32,156 nucleotides of DNA from Candidatus Eiseniibacteriota bacterium. GTDB lineage: Bacteria; Joyebacterota; Joyebacteria; Joyebacterales; Joyebacteraceae. The stretch spans positions 1 through 32,156 of the forward strand of contig JAUXGN010000029.1 of the NCBI GenBank assembly GCA_030622115.1, in the 5' to 3' direction. The notes under the pieces are model-generated. The model did not search any database and was not told the DNA's origin. It saw nothing but the letters and a program-made list of their open reading frames with translations. This document shows, one piece after another, positions 15,367-24,076 of this stretch; positions within the stretch are counted from its first letter, which is position 1, and each line of letters starts with the position of its first letter. The translations under genes were made by a program, and so were the position numbers.

Positions 15367-18249
15367 CTACTTGTACTTCGAAAGAACCTCTCTGAGAACC
15401 CTGCCGGTGTACGACCCCTTGCAGCGCGCGACTTCCTCAGGAGTACCCGTGACAACGACGCGACCTCCCTCGTCGCCGCCCTTCGGCCCCAGATCTATGA
15501 TGTGATCGGCGGTCTTCACTACGTCCAGATTGTGCTCGATAACAAGGACCGTGTTCCCCCTGTCTACGAGCCTCCCGAGAACCCGCAGGAGCATCTTCAC
15601 GTCGTGAAAATGGAGACCCGTAGTGGGCTCGTCGAGAATGTAGAGGGTTCGCCCCGTGCTCCGCCGCGAGAGTTCCGACGCGAGCTTGATACGCTGAGCC
15701 TCTCCCCCGGACAGCGTCGTTGCCGGCTGTCCGAGGTGAACATAGCCCAATCCCACCTCATGGAGGGTCTCGAGTTTCCTCCGGATCATCGGGATGCTCG
15801 AGAAGAACTCGAGGGCCTCCTCGACAGTCATCTCCAGAACGTCGGCGATCGTCTTCCCCTTGTAGAGGATCTCCAGCGTCTCCCGGTTGAATCTCCTGCC
15901 GGCGCACGCCTCACAGGTGACGAAGACATCCGGAAGGAAGTGCATCTCGATCTTGACCTGGCCTCCCCCCTGACACGCCTCGCACCGCCCGCCCTTGACG
16001 TTGAAGCTGAACCGCCCCGGCTTGTATCCCCTGGCTCGTGCCTCAGGCACGCGCGCAAAGAGCTGCCGGATGTGGACGAATGTGCCGGTGTAGGTTGCAG
16101 GGTTTGATCTCGGTGTCCGCCCGATGGGCGCCTGGCTGATGTTGACCACTTTGTCAATGTGCTCAACACCTTCAATGCGATCGAACTTCCCGGGGATCCT
16201 CCGAGCGCGGTTGAACCACTCGGCGAGAGCCCGATGGAGGATATCGGAAACGAGCGTGCTCTTCCCTGATCCTGATACACCGGTCACGCACGTGAGCGTC
16301 TTGAGCGGGATCTCAACAGTAATGTCCGCGAGGTTGTTCTCTCGCGCGCCCACGATGACCAGCCTCTCCCCTTCCGGAGATCGTCGTTTCTCCGGAAGCT
16401 CGATTCGCATCTTCCCCGACAGATACTGTCCGGTGAGTGATTTCGGATGATCCACAAGTTCGTCCGGCTTGCAGCTCGCCACGACGTACCCGCCATTGCG
16501 CCCTGCGCCCGGCCCCAGATCCACAACCCAATCCGCTCTTCGGATGGTCTCCTCATCATGCTCGACGACTATGACCGTGTTTCCGATGTCCCGGAGCGCA
16601 ACGAGGGCCTTGAGGAGTTTGGCGTTGTCATGCTGGTGCAATCCGATGGATGGCTCGTCAAGAATGTAGAGCACGCCAACGAGCCGCGTTCCTATCTGGG
16701 TAGCAAGCCGGATGCGTTGCGCCTCGCCTCCCGACAGCGTGCCCGACGATCGGTCGATCGTCAGGTAGACGAGCCCTACGTTCGAGAGAAACGACAGACG
16801 TTCCCCTATCTCCTTCAGGATCTCCTCGGCGATCTTCCGCTGCCTGGCGGTGAGCGAAAGCTCGGTGAAGAAGACGAGTGCCTGCTTGATTGACATGGCA
16901 GTGATCTTGTCGATCGACAGACCGCCGACTGTAACCGCCAGCGATTCGGGACGCAGTCGGGCGCCGTGGCAATCAGGACAATCATCTATCGCCATGAAAC
17001 CCTCGATCCACCGCCGGATGTTCTCCGACTTGGTCTCGAGGTAGCGCCGCTCCAGATTCTGGAGCGCTCCCTCAAAGCCGCCAACATACTCCCATCGCCC
17101 CTTCTCGAACTCAATCTTGTACTCGATCTTCTCGTCACCTGCGCCGTTCAGGAGCACATCCTGGATACGCGGCTCGAGTTCCTCGAACGGCGTCATGAGG
17201 TCGAATCCATAGAACTCCGATAGCGCGTCGAGCTTGTGACGCGTCCATCCGGTTGCCAGATCCGGCCACGTGACGATCGCACCATCTCTCAGGGACTTGG
17301 ACTTGTCGGGCACGACGAGGTCGGGATCGACACGCATCTTCGTTCCCAAACCACCGCAGTTCGAGCAGGCGCCGTAGGGGCTGTTGAACGAAAACATCCT
17401 GGGAGCAATCTCGCCAAGTCCGACGCCGCAGTGCGGGCACGATGCGCTCTCGCTCAGAAGCAGCTTCTTCTTCCCTGCCTTGATCTCCACGAGTCCATCG
17501 GTGAGTTCGAGAGCGGTCTCGAGCGAGTCAACAAGACGCTGGCGGACGCCGTCCTTGAGCACCAGGCGATCAACCACAACATCGATCGAGTGCTTCCGCT
17601 TCCTGTTGAGCCTGCCGACTTCGCCGATCTCCGTGAGTTCACCATCGACTCTCACACGAAGGAATCCCCCTCGTTCGATCCGGCGCAGGACGTCTCGGTG
17701 CTCGCCCTTCTTGCCTCGCACTACCGGTGAAACGATCTCGACTCGGGTGCCGTGCGGGTTGGACAACACGGTGTCGGCCATCTGGTCCACTGTGAGTTGA
17801 GAGATCTCACGTCCGCAGAGGTGACAGTGCGGGATGCCGACCCGCGCGAAGAGAAGCCTCATGTAGTCGTATATCTCGGTCGCGGTTCCCACTGTGGAGC
17901 GCGGATTCCGGGAAGCCGTCCGTTGCTCTATGGAAATCGCCGGCGAAAGCCCCTCTATCGAATCGACACGGGGCTTCTGCATCCGGGAGAGAAACTGCCT
18001 TGCGTAAGCGGAAAGCGATTCCACATACCGTCTCTGTCCCTCTGCGTAGATGGTATCGAAGGCCAGAGACGACTTGCCTGAACCGGAGAGCCCGGTGATT
18101 ACGACCAGCGACCCACGCGGGATATCGAGGTCGAATCCCTTGAGATTGTGCTCCCGCGCTCCACGGATAACGAGCAACTCGGGCTCGCGGCGCACGGGGC
18201 CACTCAGTCCGGATGCGGATCTCTTTCTGGTTGGACTGGATTTAGGCAT
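15367..18249 (-). CDS. uvrA: Excinuclease ABC subunit A
   Basis: 960 residues from ATG at 18249; a TTG at 18285 (12 residues longer) cannot be excluded. UvrA dimers find DNA damage and load UvrB in nucleotide excision repair. Visible: Walker [10 protein letters not shown] (53-61), a second GVSGSGKST, two ABC signatures ([12 protein letters not shown] and [12 protein letters not shown]) each followed by LDEP, and zinc-finger cysteines (CPHC with [14 protein letters not shown] with CEACAG). [11 protein letters not shown] marks the usual N-terminus. Length is normal for the family, with a short basic N-terminal extension. It is monocistronic by position: a divergent gene upstream and the gcv promoter downstream. 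I saw no SOS box of the Escherichia or Bacillus type. Confidence 0.97.
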   Translation of the reverse strand: MPKSSPTRKRSASGLSGPVRREPELLVIRGAREHNLKGFDLDIPRGSLVVITGLSGSGKSSLAFDTIYAEGQRRYVESLSAYARQFLSRMQKPRVDSIEGLSPAISIEQRTASRNPRSTVGTATEIYDYMRLLFARVGIPHCHLCGREISQLTVDQMADTVLSNPHGTRVEIVSPVVRGKKGEHRDVLRRIERGGFLRVRVDGELTEIGEVGRLNRKRKHSIDVVVDRLVLKDGVRQRLVDSLETALELTDGLVEIKAGKKKLLLSESASCPHCGVGLGEIAPRMFSFNSPYGACSNCGGLGTKMRVDPDLVVPDKSKSLRDGAIVTWPDLATGWTRHKLDALSEFYGFDLMTPFEELEPRIQDVLLNGAGDEKIEYKIEFEKGRWEYVGGFEGALQNLERRYLETKSENIRRWIEGFMAIDDCPDCHGARLRPESLAVTVGGLSIDKITAMSIKQALVFFTELSLTARQRKIAEEILKEIGERLSFLSNVGLVYLTIDRSSGTLSGGEAQRIRLATQIGTRLVGVLYILDEPSIGLHQHDNAKLLKALVALRDIGNTVIVVEHDEETIRRADWVVDLGPGAGRNGGYVVASCKPDELVDHPKSLTGQYLSGKMRIELPEKRRSPEGERLVIVGARENNLADITVEIPLKTLTCVTGVSGSGKSTLVSDILHRALAEWFNRARRIPGKFDRIEGVEHIDKVVNISQAPIGRTPRSNPATYTGTFVHIRQLFARVPEARARGYKPGRFSFNVKGGRCEACQGGGQVKIEMHFLPDVFVTCEACAGRRFNRETLEILYKGKTIADVLEMTVEEALEFFSSIPMIRRKLETLHEVGLGYVHLGQPATTLSGGEAQRIKLASELSRRSTGRTLYILDEPTTGLHFHDVKMLLRVLGRLVDRGNTVLVIEHNLDVVKTADHIIDLGPKGGDEGGRVVVTGTPEEVARCKGSYTGRVLREVLSKYK

Positions 18250-18256
18250 ACCAATC

Positions 18257-18285
18257 AGTTTATCATTGCGGGTATCATCCAACAA
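18257..18285 (-). promoter_or_regulatory. Possible uvrA promoter giving a near-leaderless mRNA
   Basis: TTGTTG (18285-18280), 17 bases, TAAACT (18262-18257) on the minus strand. The -10 box ends seven bases before ATG 18249, so transcription would begin at or next to the start codon. In keeping with this no Shine-Dalgarno is seen before that ATG. The -35 match is weak. Confidence 0.35.
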
Positions 18286-18311
18286 GACCTGAACCTGGAG
18301 CAGACACCAAT

Positions 18312-19652
18312 ATGAACAACAAAGTGGTCCTTCTCACAGTTGCCCTTGTCGTCGCTCTCAGCCTCTTGGTCGTCGCTATCAGATGGACGCCTCACGAGAA
18401 TGCCGGCACTAGACGAGACGCCGGCATCAAGGTCGTGGTGATCGGAATAGACGGACTGGACTGGTATCTCCTGAATCAGTTCTTGCAGGAAGGACGCACG
18501 CCGACGCTGGAACGGATGATCCCAAGGAGCCTTCTGGGTGAAATCGCAGCACCCAGGCCGGTCCTCCCCGAGGTCGGTTGGACCATTCTGGCAAGAGGCA
18601 CCGCTCTCACTGCCGACGAGATGGACCTTGCCAATGCGGTCGCTCGCCCAGTGCGGTTCGACGGTCCCGATATCGCACGACTCGTATCCTCCGCGGGTGG
18701 CACGGCCGTGACGATCGGCTGGCCGGCGACGTGGCCGGTTCCAAGTGCTGCTGCCGATGACGGGACCGGAGATCCAGAAACAGATCGATGGGGAAACCAC
18801 GGCATTGTCATCGCACCGTACGCCCCGGAGGCAACATCACACGCGGCCTCGCTCTCCCCGACGTTGTTCGCCGAGGGAGAGTTCCAGGTTGCGCAGGGGC
18901 GCTTCGACTCGATCGTGGAAGCAATCGTGAAGATGCAGGAGTCGGCAGCAACAGCGGCGTTCAACAACATCATTCTGTCGGACCTGGCTCCAGATCCACC
19001 CCGGTGGAAGGACAATGTAGCTGCAGCACGCTGGGCCTTCACTAGTGACCTCATCACGCTGGAACTCGCAACGCGGATCCTGGCCGAGTTCGAACCGGAC
19101 CTTGCGCTCATCAATTTCTCTGGACTGGACGCTGTGTCACACCGATTCGTCGCCCCCGCAATGCCGGCCTTTTTCGATGAGCTCTCGGAGGAGGAGAAGA
19201 CCAGGTACGGGGGAGTTCTGCGGAACTACTATGCGTTCATCGATGGCGCCGTACGCCGCCTGCGGAGAATCGGCGACGACAGGACCGTCTACATAATCTG
19301 CTCGACCCACGGCATGCATCCGTCGGCATCAGGAGACCTGCTGTTGTCGGGATCGCACGACCGGGGATCACCCGGGGTGTTCATCATACAGGGCGACAGA
19401 ATCGCTCCTCTTCCAGCGCCGCTCAAAGTGAACCTCGAGGATATCGTGCCGACCGTGCTGGCGCTTCTCGGTCACTCCCTGCCCAGCAACCTCGATGGAA
19501 GAATCATGTCCGAGGCAACGCCCACGGGGTTCCTGGAAGCGTACCCTCCACAGTATGCCTCACCCGACGATCACAAGCCCACACAGGCAAGCGTCGTCGT
19601 GTCTGAGACCATGGAGGCCCTCGCCCGCCGGCGACTCGAGAAACTGAAATAG
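18312..19652 (+). CDS. Membrane-anchored phosphodiesterase/alkaline-phosphatase-like protein, active site incomplete
   Basis: 446 residues, the only plus-strand gene. ATG at 18312 has GGAG eleven bases upstream. An N-terminal signal anchor (4-23) is followed by a type I phosphodiesterase/nucleotide-pyrophosphatase-like domain of the alkaline phosphatase superfamily: [11 protein letters not shown] (41-51), [13 protein letters not shown] (267-279), STHGM (331-335), [13 protein letters not shown] (347-359) and the closing [11 protein letters not shown]. Metal ligands D47, D273, H277, H333 and H349 can be assigned by eye. The nucleophile Thr/Ser normally found before PxxW seems replaced (RPVLPEVGW, 82-90), and the usual SDHG aspartate is T332. 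The domain probably lies outside the membrane. It could be an inactive or altered relative; substrate unknown. It ends nine bases from the end of convergent etfA. Confidence 0.8.
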   Translation: MNNKVVLLTVALVVALSLLVVAIRWTPHENAGTRRDAGIKVVVIGIDGLDWYLLNQFLQEGRTPTLERMIPRSLLGEIAAPRPVLPEVGWTILARGTALTADEMDLANAVARPVRFDGPDIARLVSSAGGTAVTIGWPATWPVPSAAADDGTGDPETDRWGNHGIVIAPYAPEATSHAASLSPTLFAEGEFQVAQGRFDSIVEAIVKMQESAATAAFNNIILSDLAPDPPRWKDNVAAARWAFTSDLITLELATRILAEFEPDLALINFSGLDAVSHRFVAPAMPAFFDELSEEEKTRYGGVLRNYYAFIDGAVRRLRRIGDDRTVYIICSTHGMHPSASGDLLLSGSHDRGSPGVFIIQGDRIAPLPAPLKVNLEDIVPTVLALLGHSLPSNLDGRIMSEATPTGFLEAYPPQYASPDDHKPTQASVVVSETMEALARRRLEKLK

Positions 19653-19661
19653 GAGGGGGTT

Positions 19662-20852
19662 CTACAGCTCAGCCTTCAGGCTCTTCGTGAGTGCGGGAAG
19701 CACCTCGAAGAGGTCCCCGACAATGCCATAGGTAGCAACCTGGAATATCGCCGCGTCGGGATCCTTGTTGATCGCGACGATCACCTTCGATGACTGCATT
19801 CCGGCCAGATGCTGAACGGCTCCCGATATTCCGCACGCTACGTAGAGCTTCGGCTGCACCGTCTTGCCCGTCTGCCCCACCTGGTGCGAGTACGGTATCC
19901 ATTCTGAATCAACGGCGGCGCGAGATGCGCCGACCGCTCCACCCATCACCTCGGCAAGCTCTTCGATGAGATGGAAGTTCTCGGGGCCGCCGAGACCACG
20001 GCCACCGGACACGATGATGTCAGCGTCTGCGATGTTGATCGTCTGTGTCAGATCCTCCACGAACTTCACATACTCGACATCCGAACGCATGAGCGCCGCG
20101 TCCATCTTCTCTCGCACGATTTCGCCTTTTCTCGACGGATCAGCATCGAGAGCCGACATGACCTTGTGACGAACAGTCGCCATCTGAGGTCTGAAATCGG
20201 GGCAGATGATGGTGGCCATGATGTTCCCACCGAACGCCGGTCTGGTTTGAAGAAGAAGCCTCTCCTTGTCATCGATCGCCAGAGCGGTGCAATCGGCAGT
20301 AAGTCCTGTCTTCACCTGAACTGCCACTCGAGGAATCAGCGAGCGCCCCATTGAAGTCGCGCCGGTCAACACGATCTCCGGATTGTATTTCTTCAGCAGT
20401 TCAGCCACTACGTTTGAGTAAGGCTCGTCGAGGAAATGCTCAAGTTCGGGCTCATCGACCACGTAGACGCGATCGGCGCCATGAGCAATCAGCTCGGGGG
20501 CGAGTTCAAGGACGCCCGATCCGAGAAGCACAGCCGAGAGTTCGACAGAGAGCTCATCTGCGAGTTCACGTCCCTTGCCGAGGAGTTCGAACGATACGCT
20601 GTGGAGAACACCCGCACGCTGTTCGGCCACTACCCACACGCCACGGTAGTCACTGAGCTCGATCGTCTCACGTTTGTCCAGCCTCAGGATGATCGCGTCG
20701 AACTTGCACGGCTCCACACATGCGCCGCAGAGCGTGCAGTTGTCCTTGATGACGGCGATACCATCGCGCATCTCGATGGCATCGTAGAGGCAGGCCTTTA
20801 TGCAGAGCTCACAGCCTACGCATCGTTCCTCGATCACTTCGATGCTACTCAC
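19662..20852 (-). CDS. etfA: Electron transfer flavoprotein alpha subunit with N-terminal 2x[4Fe-4S] ferredoxin domain
   Basis: 396 residues from GTG at 20852, behind AGGAGAGAACAGC. Residues 1-60 form a two-cluster ferredoxin: C11, C14, C17, C21 and C39, C42, C45, C49. The rest is EtfA, with ADIIVSGGRGLGGPENF and GISGAVQHLAGM for FAD binding near the C-terminus. ETF alpha/beta dimers carry electrons between acyl-CoA dehydrogenases and other partners; ferredoxin-fused EtfA is known from anaerobes with flavin-based bifurcation (for example the caffeyl-CoA reductase system). With etfB 29 bases upstream and an acyl-CoA dehydrogenase before it, a complete dehydrogenase-ETF unit is encoded. Bifurcation is likely from the domain layout but is an inference. 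Confidence 0.95.
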   Translation of the reverse strand: MSSIEVIEERCVGCELCIKACLYDAIEMRDGIAVIKDNCTLCGACVEPCKFDAIILRLDKRETIELSDYRGVWVVAEQRAGVLHSVSFELLGKGRELADELSVELSAVLLGSGVLELAPELIAHGADRVYVVDEPELEHFLDEPYSNVVAELLKKYNPEIVLTGATSMGRSLIPRVAVQVKTGLTADCTALAIDDKERLLLQTRPAFGGNIMATIICPDFRPQMATVRHKVMSALDADPSRKGEIVREKMDAALMRSDVEYVKFVEDLTQTINIADADIIVSGGRGLGGPENFHLIEELAEVMGGAVGASRAAVDSEWIPYSHQVGQTGKTVQPKLYVACGISGAVQHLAGMQSSKVIVAINKDPDAAIFQVATYGIVGDLFEVLPALTKSLKAEL

Positions 20853-20881
20853 GCTGTTCTCTCCTGAACTGGTTTCCCGCC

Positions 20882-21673
20882 CTAGATTTCCGCCTTCAAG
20901 ACCGGCACAAGTTCCTTCACGAGCAACGCCACGGTCTCATCGACCTCACCCTCGAACACGATGCCGTTCTTCCTGAGTTCGGGTGCGAAGATCGTCATGA
21001 CGCGCGTGGGCGAACCATCGAGACCGATCTCCCTGTCATCGACATCCAGATCCGAGACTCCCCAGACCGTGATCTCAGCCTTCTTGGCCTTCATCTTCCC
21101 CTTGAGAGAAGGAAGTCGCGGCTCGTTGATCTCCTTGACGACCGTGAAGAGCGCGGGAAGCGGAACATCGAGGACATCGGAACCGTCCTCCATCATGCGC
21201 TCTGCAGTACAGCGCGCGCCGTCGAGCGTGAGCTTCCTCACGTACGCCACCTGCGGGATGCCGAGTAGCTTCGCTACACCCGGACCCACCTGCGCGGTGT
21301 CGCCATCTATCGCCTGCTTGCCGCAGAGCACGATATCGAACGCGCCGCGTTTACGGATACCGGCGGCGAGCGTGTAGGACGTCGCCCAGGTATCGGATCC
21401 CGCAAAAGCGCGGTCCGACAGAAGTATGGCATCGTCCACGCCCAGAGCGAGCGCCTCCCTGAGTGCTCCTTCGACCTGGGGAGGACCCATCGACATCACA
21501 GTCACAGTGCCGCTACCGGCGCTCTCTCTCAAGCGCAGCCCCTCCTCAATCGCGTACATGTCGAAGGGATTGATGATGCTGGGAACGCCCTCACGGATAA
21601 GGGTGTTTGTCTCCCTGTCTATCCGCACGTCGGTCGTGTCCGGAACCTGCTTGATCAGAACTAGAATATTCAT
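20882..21673 (-). CDS. etfB: Electron transfer flavoprotein beta subunit
   Basis: 263 residues, normal length. Opens with MNILVLIKQVPDTTDVRID, the EtfB signature; SDRAFAGSDTWATSYTLA and the CGKQAIDGDTAQVGPGVA strand are typical for the nucleotide-binding region of anaerobic, bifurcation-type EtfB proteins. Partner of the EtfA 29 bases downstream. Follows the acyl-CoA dehydrogenase by 21 bases. The ribosome site before ATG 21673 (GGGGAAGAG) is weak. Whether NADH is bound, as in bifurcating ETFs, cannot be proved by eye. Confidence 0.95.
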   Translation of the reverse strand: MNILVLIKQVPDTTDVRIDRETNTLIREGVPSIINPFDMYAIEEGLRLRESAGSGTVTVMSMGPPQVEGALREALALGVDDAILLSDRAFAGSDTWATSYTLAAGIRKRGAFDIVLCGKQAIDGDTAQVGPGVAKLLGIPQVAYVRKLTLDGARCTAERMMEDGSDVLDVPLPALFTVVKEINEPRLPSLKGKMKAKKAEITVWGVSDLDVDDREIGLDGSPTRVMTIFAPELRKNGIVFEGEVDETVALLVKELVPVLKAEI

Positions 21674-21694
21674 GAATAAGGCTCTTCCCCTATC

Positions 21695-22864
21695 CTACTT
21701 GCCCTTCCTCTCCTTGGCGGCGCTGTCCTTGATCACGGCCGAGGCGATGATGGAGCGCTGGATCTGGTTCGTGCCCTCGTAGATCTGCGTTATCTTCGCA
21801 TCTCTCATCATCTTCTCTACCGGATACTCCTTCATGTAACCGTACCCGCCGAGGATCTGCACTGCATCGACGGTCACTTTCATCGCCACATCTGAGGCAA
21901 AGACCTTGGCCATCGCGGAGTTCTTGCCGACGTCCGAGGCGCCGGAGTCCACCATCCGTGCAGCCGCGTATACGAGCGCCCTCGCAGCCTCAATCTGTGT
22001 CGCCATGTCGGCAAGCATGAACTGTATGCCCTGGAAGGACGCGATCGGCTTCCCAAACTGCTCCCGCTGTCTCGCGTACTTGACCGCCTCATCGAAGGCG
22101 CCCTGCGCGATGCCGACAGCCTGCGCTGCGACACCGGGCCGCGACTTGTCAAATGTCCGCATGGCAACTATGAACCCCGTCCCCTCGCGCCCCAGTAGAT
22201 TCTCCTTCGGGACCCGACAGTCCTGGAAGATGAGTTCACGCGTGGTCGAAGCGCGGATACCCATCTTGTTCTCCTTCTTGCCAAACGTGAATCCGGGAGT
22301 GTCTTTCTCGACGATCAGGGCGGATATCCCACGAACGCCTGTGCTCTTCTTCGTCCTGACGATGACCGAGTAGATGTCCGCCACGCCACCGTTGGTTATC
22401 CACTGCTTGGTCCCGTTAATGACGTATTCATCGCCATCCAGCTCCGCCCGCGTTTCGATCGCCCCGACGTCGCTTCCCGCGTTGGCCTCGGTGAGAGCGA
22501 ACGCCGCCAGCTTCTCGCCGGAGGCAAGGGGCGCCAAATACTTCTTCTTCTGTTCATCGGAACCGAACAGGAGAATGGGATAGGCGCCAAGCGCGGAGGC
22601 GGCGAAAGCAAGCGATATCCCCCCACAGACTTTCGATAGCTCCTCAGTCGCGATGCACATCTCGAACGCACCGCCACCGAATCCACCGTATTCCTCAGGA
22701 ATGTAGATGCCGTAGATGTCCGACTCTGCCAGCACCTTGACGATCTCCCAAGGGAACTCACCACTCTCATCAAGCTCCTCACGCATTGGGAGGATCTTCT
22801 CCCGAGCGATCTGCTCACAGAGTTCCTTCAGCATCTCCTGTTCTTCGGTCAGGAAGTAGTCCAT
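21695..22864 (-). CDS. Acyl-CoA dehydrogenase (short-chain / butyryl-CoA type)
   Basis: 389 residues, usual length. FAD enzyme forming or reducing the alpha-beta double bond of acyl-CoA with ETF as electron partner. Signatures: FALTEANAGSDVGAIET, KQWITNGG, QCRVP-like DCRVPKENLLG, RQREQFGKPI, LGGYGYMKEYPVEKMMRDAK and the catalytic glutamate E363 in QIYEGTNQIQR. Its closest look is bacterial butyryl-CoA dehydrogenase, but chain length is not certain. Its ATG overlaps the rnc stop (TGATG), so it is translationally coupled to the fatty-acid operon. etfB and etfA follow directly. Confidence 0.94.
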   Translation of the reverse strand: MDYFLTEEQEMLKELCEQIAREKILPMREELDESGEFPWEIVKVLAESDIYGIYIPEEYGGFGGGAFEMCIATEELSKVCGGISLAFAASALGAYPILLFGSDEQKKKYLAPLASGEKLAAFALTEANAGSDVGAIETRAELDGDEYVINGTKQWITNGGVADIYSVIVRTKKSTGVRGISALIVEKDTPGFTFGKKENKMGIRASTTRELIFQDCRVPKENLLGREGTGFIVAMRTFDKSRPGVAAQAVGIAQGAFDEAVKYARQREQFGKPIASFQGIQFMLADMATQIEAARALVYAAARMVDSGASDVGKNSAMAKVFASDVAMKVTVDAVQILGGYGYMKEYPVEKMMRDAKITQIYEGTNQIQRSIIASAVIKDSAAKERKGK

Positions 22865-24063
22865 CAGGGCGTCTCCTTCTTTGGAGTCCTGCGTCGACGT
22901 CGTCTGCGTGACTCTGATCTCCGCGCGCTCAATAGGGAGTCCCGATCCCCTGATGAGGATGCGGTCCCACTCGACCGGGGCTTCCGGCTGTCGGCCTCTG
23001 CGGCTCGGGGCTTCCGACTGCCGGCCTCTGCGACTCGGGGCTTCCGACTGCCGGCCTCTGCAGCTCGGGGCTTCCGACTGCCGGCCTCTGCGGCTCGGGG
23101 CTTCCGACTGCCGGCCTCTGCGACTCGCCGATCAGCGGTCCTACTCGGTCGGGGCGTCCGGTTGCCTGACTCTGAGGAAGGCGCACGTCCGCTCGTAGCC
23201 ACCGCGGGGACCTGGGCCGACTGCCCGCCGCCTCTCGATCGCGGCCTTTTTCGTCTGAGCCGATCTCCCGACGCGCCTTGCTGACGGGGGCCGTCACTTT
23301 CAGGGATCAGCTTCAGCTTTCTGAGAGCGCTTTGGGCGGCCATCTGCTCGGCCACCTTCTTGTTCAGACCCTCGCCGCGTCCCAGCGCGCGGCCACCCAA
23401 TCTGAGTTCAACGAAGAAGGTCCGTCTGTGCTCCGGACCTGTGGAGGAGACCACGCGGTAGCGAGGCCTCACCCCCATCGACTTCTGAGCGTGCTCCTGA
23501 ATCATGCTCTTGTAGTTGCGGTACTCATCGACCTCAAGGAGCTCATCCATACCTGCGAGGATGTACTTCTCCACGAAATGTCGTGCCGAGTCCAATCCCG
23601 AGTCAAGGTAGATGGCAGCGATGACCGCCTCGAACGCGTCTGCGAGAATGGAGGACCGCTTGGCCCCGCCTGAAAGCCGCTCGTTCTCGGAGAGGAGTAT
23701 GTAGTGGCCGAACGCGAGTTCTTCTGCTCTTCGAGACAGCACGGTCTCACTCACGAGGAGGGACTTGATCTTGGTCAGGCGCCCTTCCTGCTTGCTCGCG
23801 TACGCGGCGAAGAGATACTCATTGACCACAAGCCCCAGGATCGCATCACCAAGAAACTCCATGCGTTCGTTTGATTGCGCCCTGCCCATCTCCATCTCAT
23901 ACACGTACGATCTGTGCATGAGCGCCTGGTTCAAGAGGGTCAGGTTGTTGATCCGTACGCCCAGCGAACGGCAGAGAGTCAGAAGCTGCTCGACCCTCTG
24001 CTTCTCAATACGGCCCTTGTCGATCACCCGAAGGCGCCCGAGCAGGCTCTGAATCCGTGTCAT
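22864..24063 (-). CDS. rnc: Ribonuclease III with long repetitive Arg-rich tail
   Basis: 399 residues; usual RNase III has about 220-250. It cuts double-stranded RNA such as rRNA precursors. The catalytic domain has NERMEFLGDAIL (65-76; E66, E69, D73) and ILADAFEAVIAAIYLD (139-154; D142, E145), followed by a double-stranded-RNA binding domain (about 183-252). From about 255 a low-complexity tail begins, containing five decapeptides of the form AEAGSRKPRA (314-363) and ending in a run of arginines. The tail is in frame and has no stop, so it looks translated. Placed after fabF, as in many bacteria, with its stop overlapping the acyl-CoA dehydrogenase start. Confidence 0.95.
   Translation of the reverse strand: MTRIQSLLGRLRVIDKGRIEKQRVEQLLTLCRSLGVRINNLTLLNQALMHRSYVYEMEMGRAQSNERMEFLGDAILGLVVNEYLFAAYASKQEGRLTKIKSLLVSETVLSRRAEELAFGHYILLSENERLSGGAKRSSILADAFEAVIAAIYLDSGLDSARHFVEKYILAGMDELLEVDEYRNYKSMIQEHAQKSMGVRPRYRVVSSTGPEHRRTFFVELRLGGRALGRGEGLNKKVAEQMAAQSALRKLKLIPESDGPRQQGASGDRLRRKRPRSRGGGQSAQVPAVATSGRAPSSESGNRTPRPSRTADRRVAEAGSRKPRAAEAGSRKPRAAEAGSRKPRVAEAGSRKPRAAEADSRKPRSSGTASSSGDRDSLLSARRSESRRRRRRRTPKKETP
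22977..23126. repeat. Five tandem 30-base repeats inside rnc
   Basis: Units begin at 22977, 23007, 23037, 23067 and 23097. Each starts GGGGCTTCCG on the plus strand and differs from its neighbours at only a few positions, mostly in the CGGCTC/CGACTC/CAGCTC end. The unit length is a multiple of three and encodes ten residues of the RNase III tail, so copy number can change without a frameshift. Confidence 0.95.
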
Positions 24064-24076
24064 TTGTGTATCCCGG

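Noticed and set aside
18249-18312. SOS (LexA) box at uvrA
   Set aside because: Neither the Escherichia CTGT-N8-ACAG form nor the Bacillus GAAC-N4-GTTC form is present.
19640-19675. Bidirectional terminator between the convergent genes
   Set aside because: Only nine bases separate the stops and no stem with a T-run is visible.
22977-23126. CRISPR-like repeat array
   Set aside because: The 30-base units are contiguous without spacers, in frame, and encode the RNase III tail.
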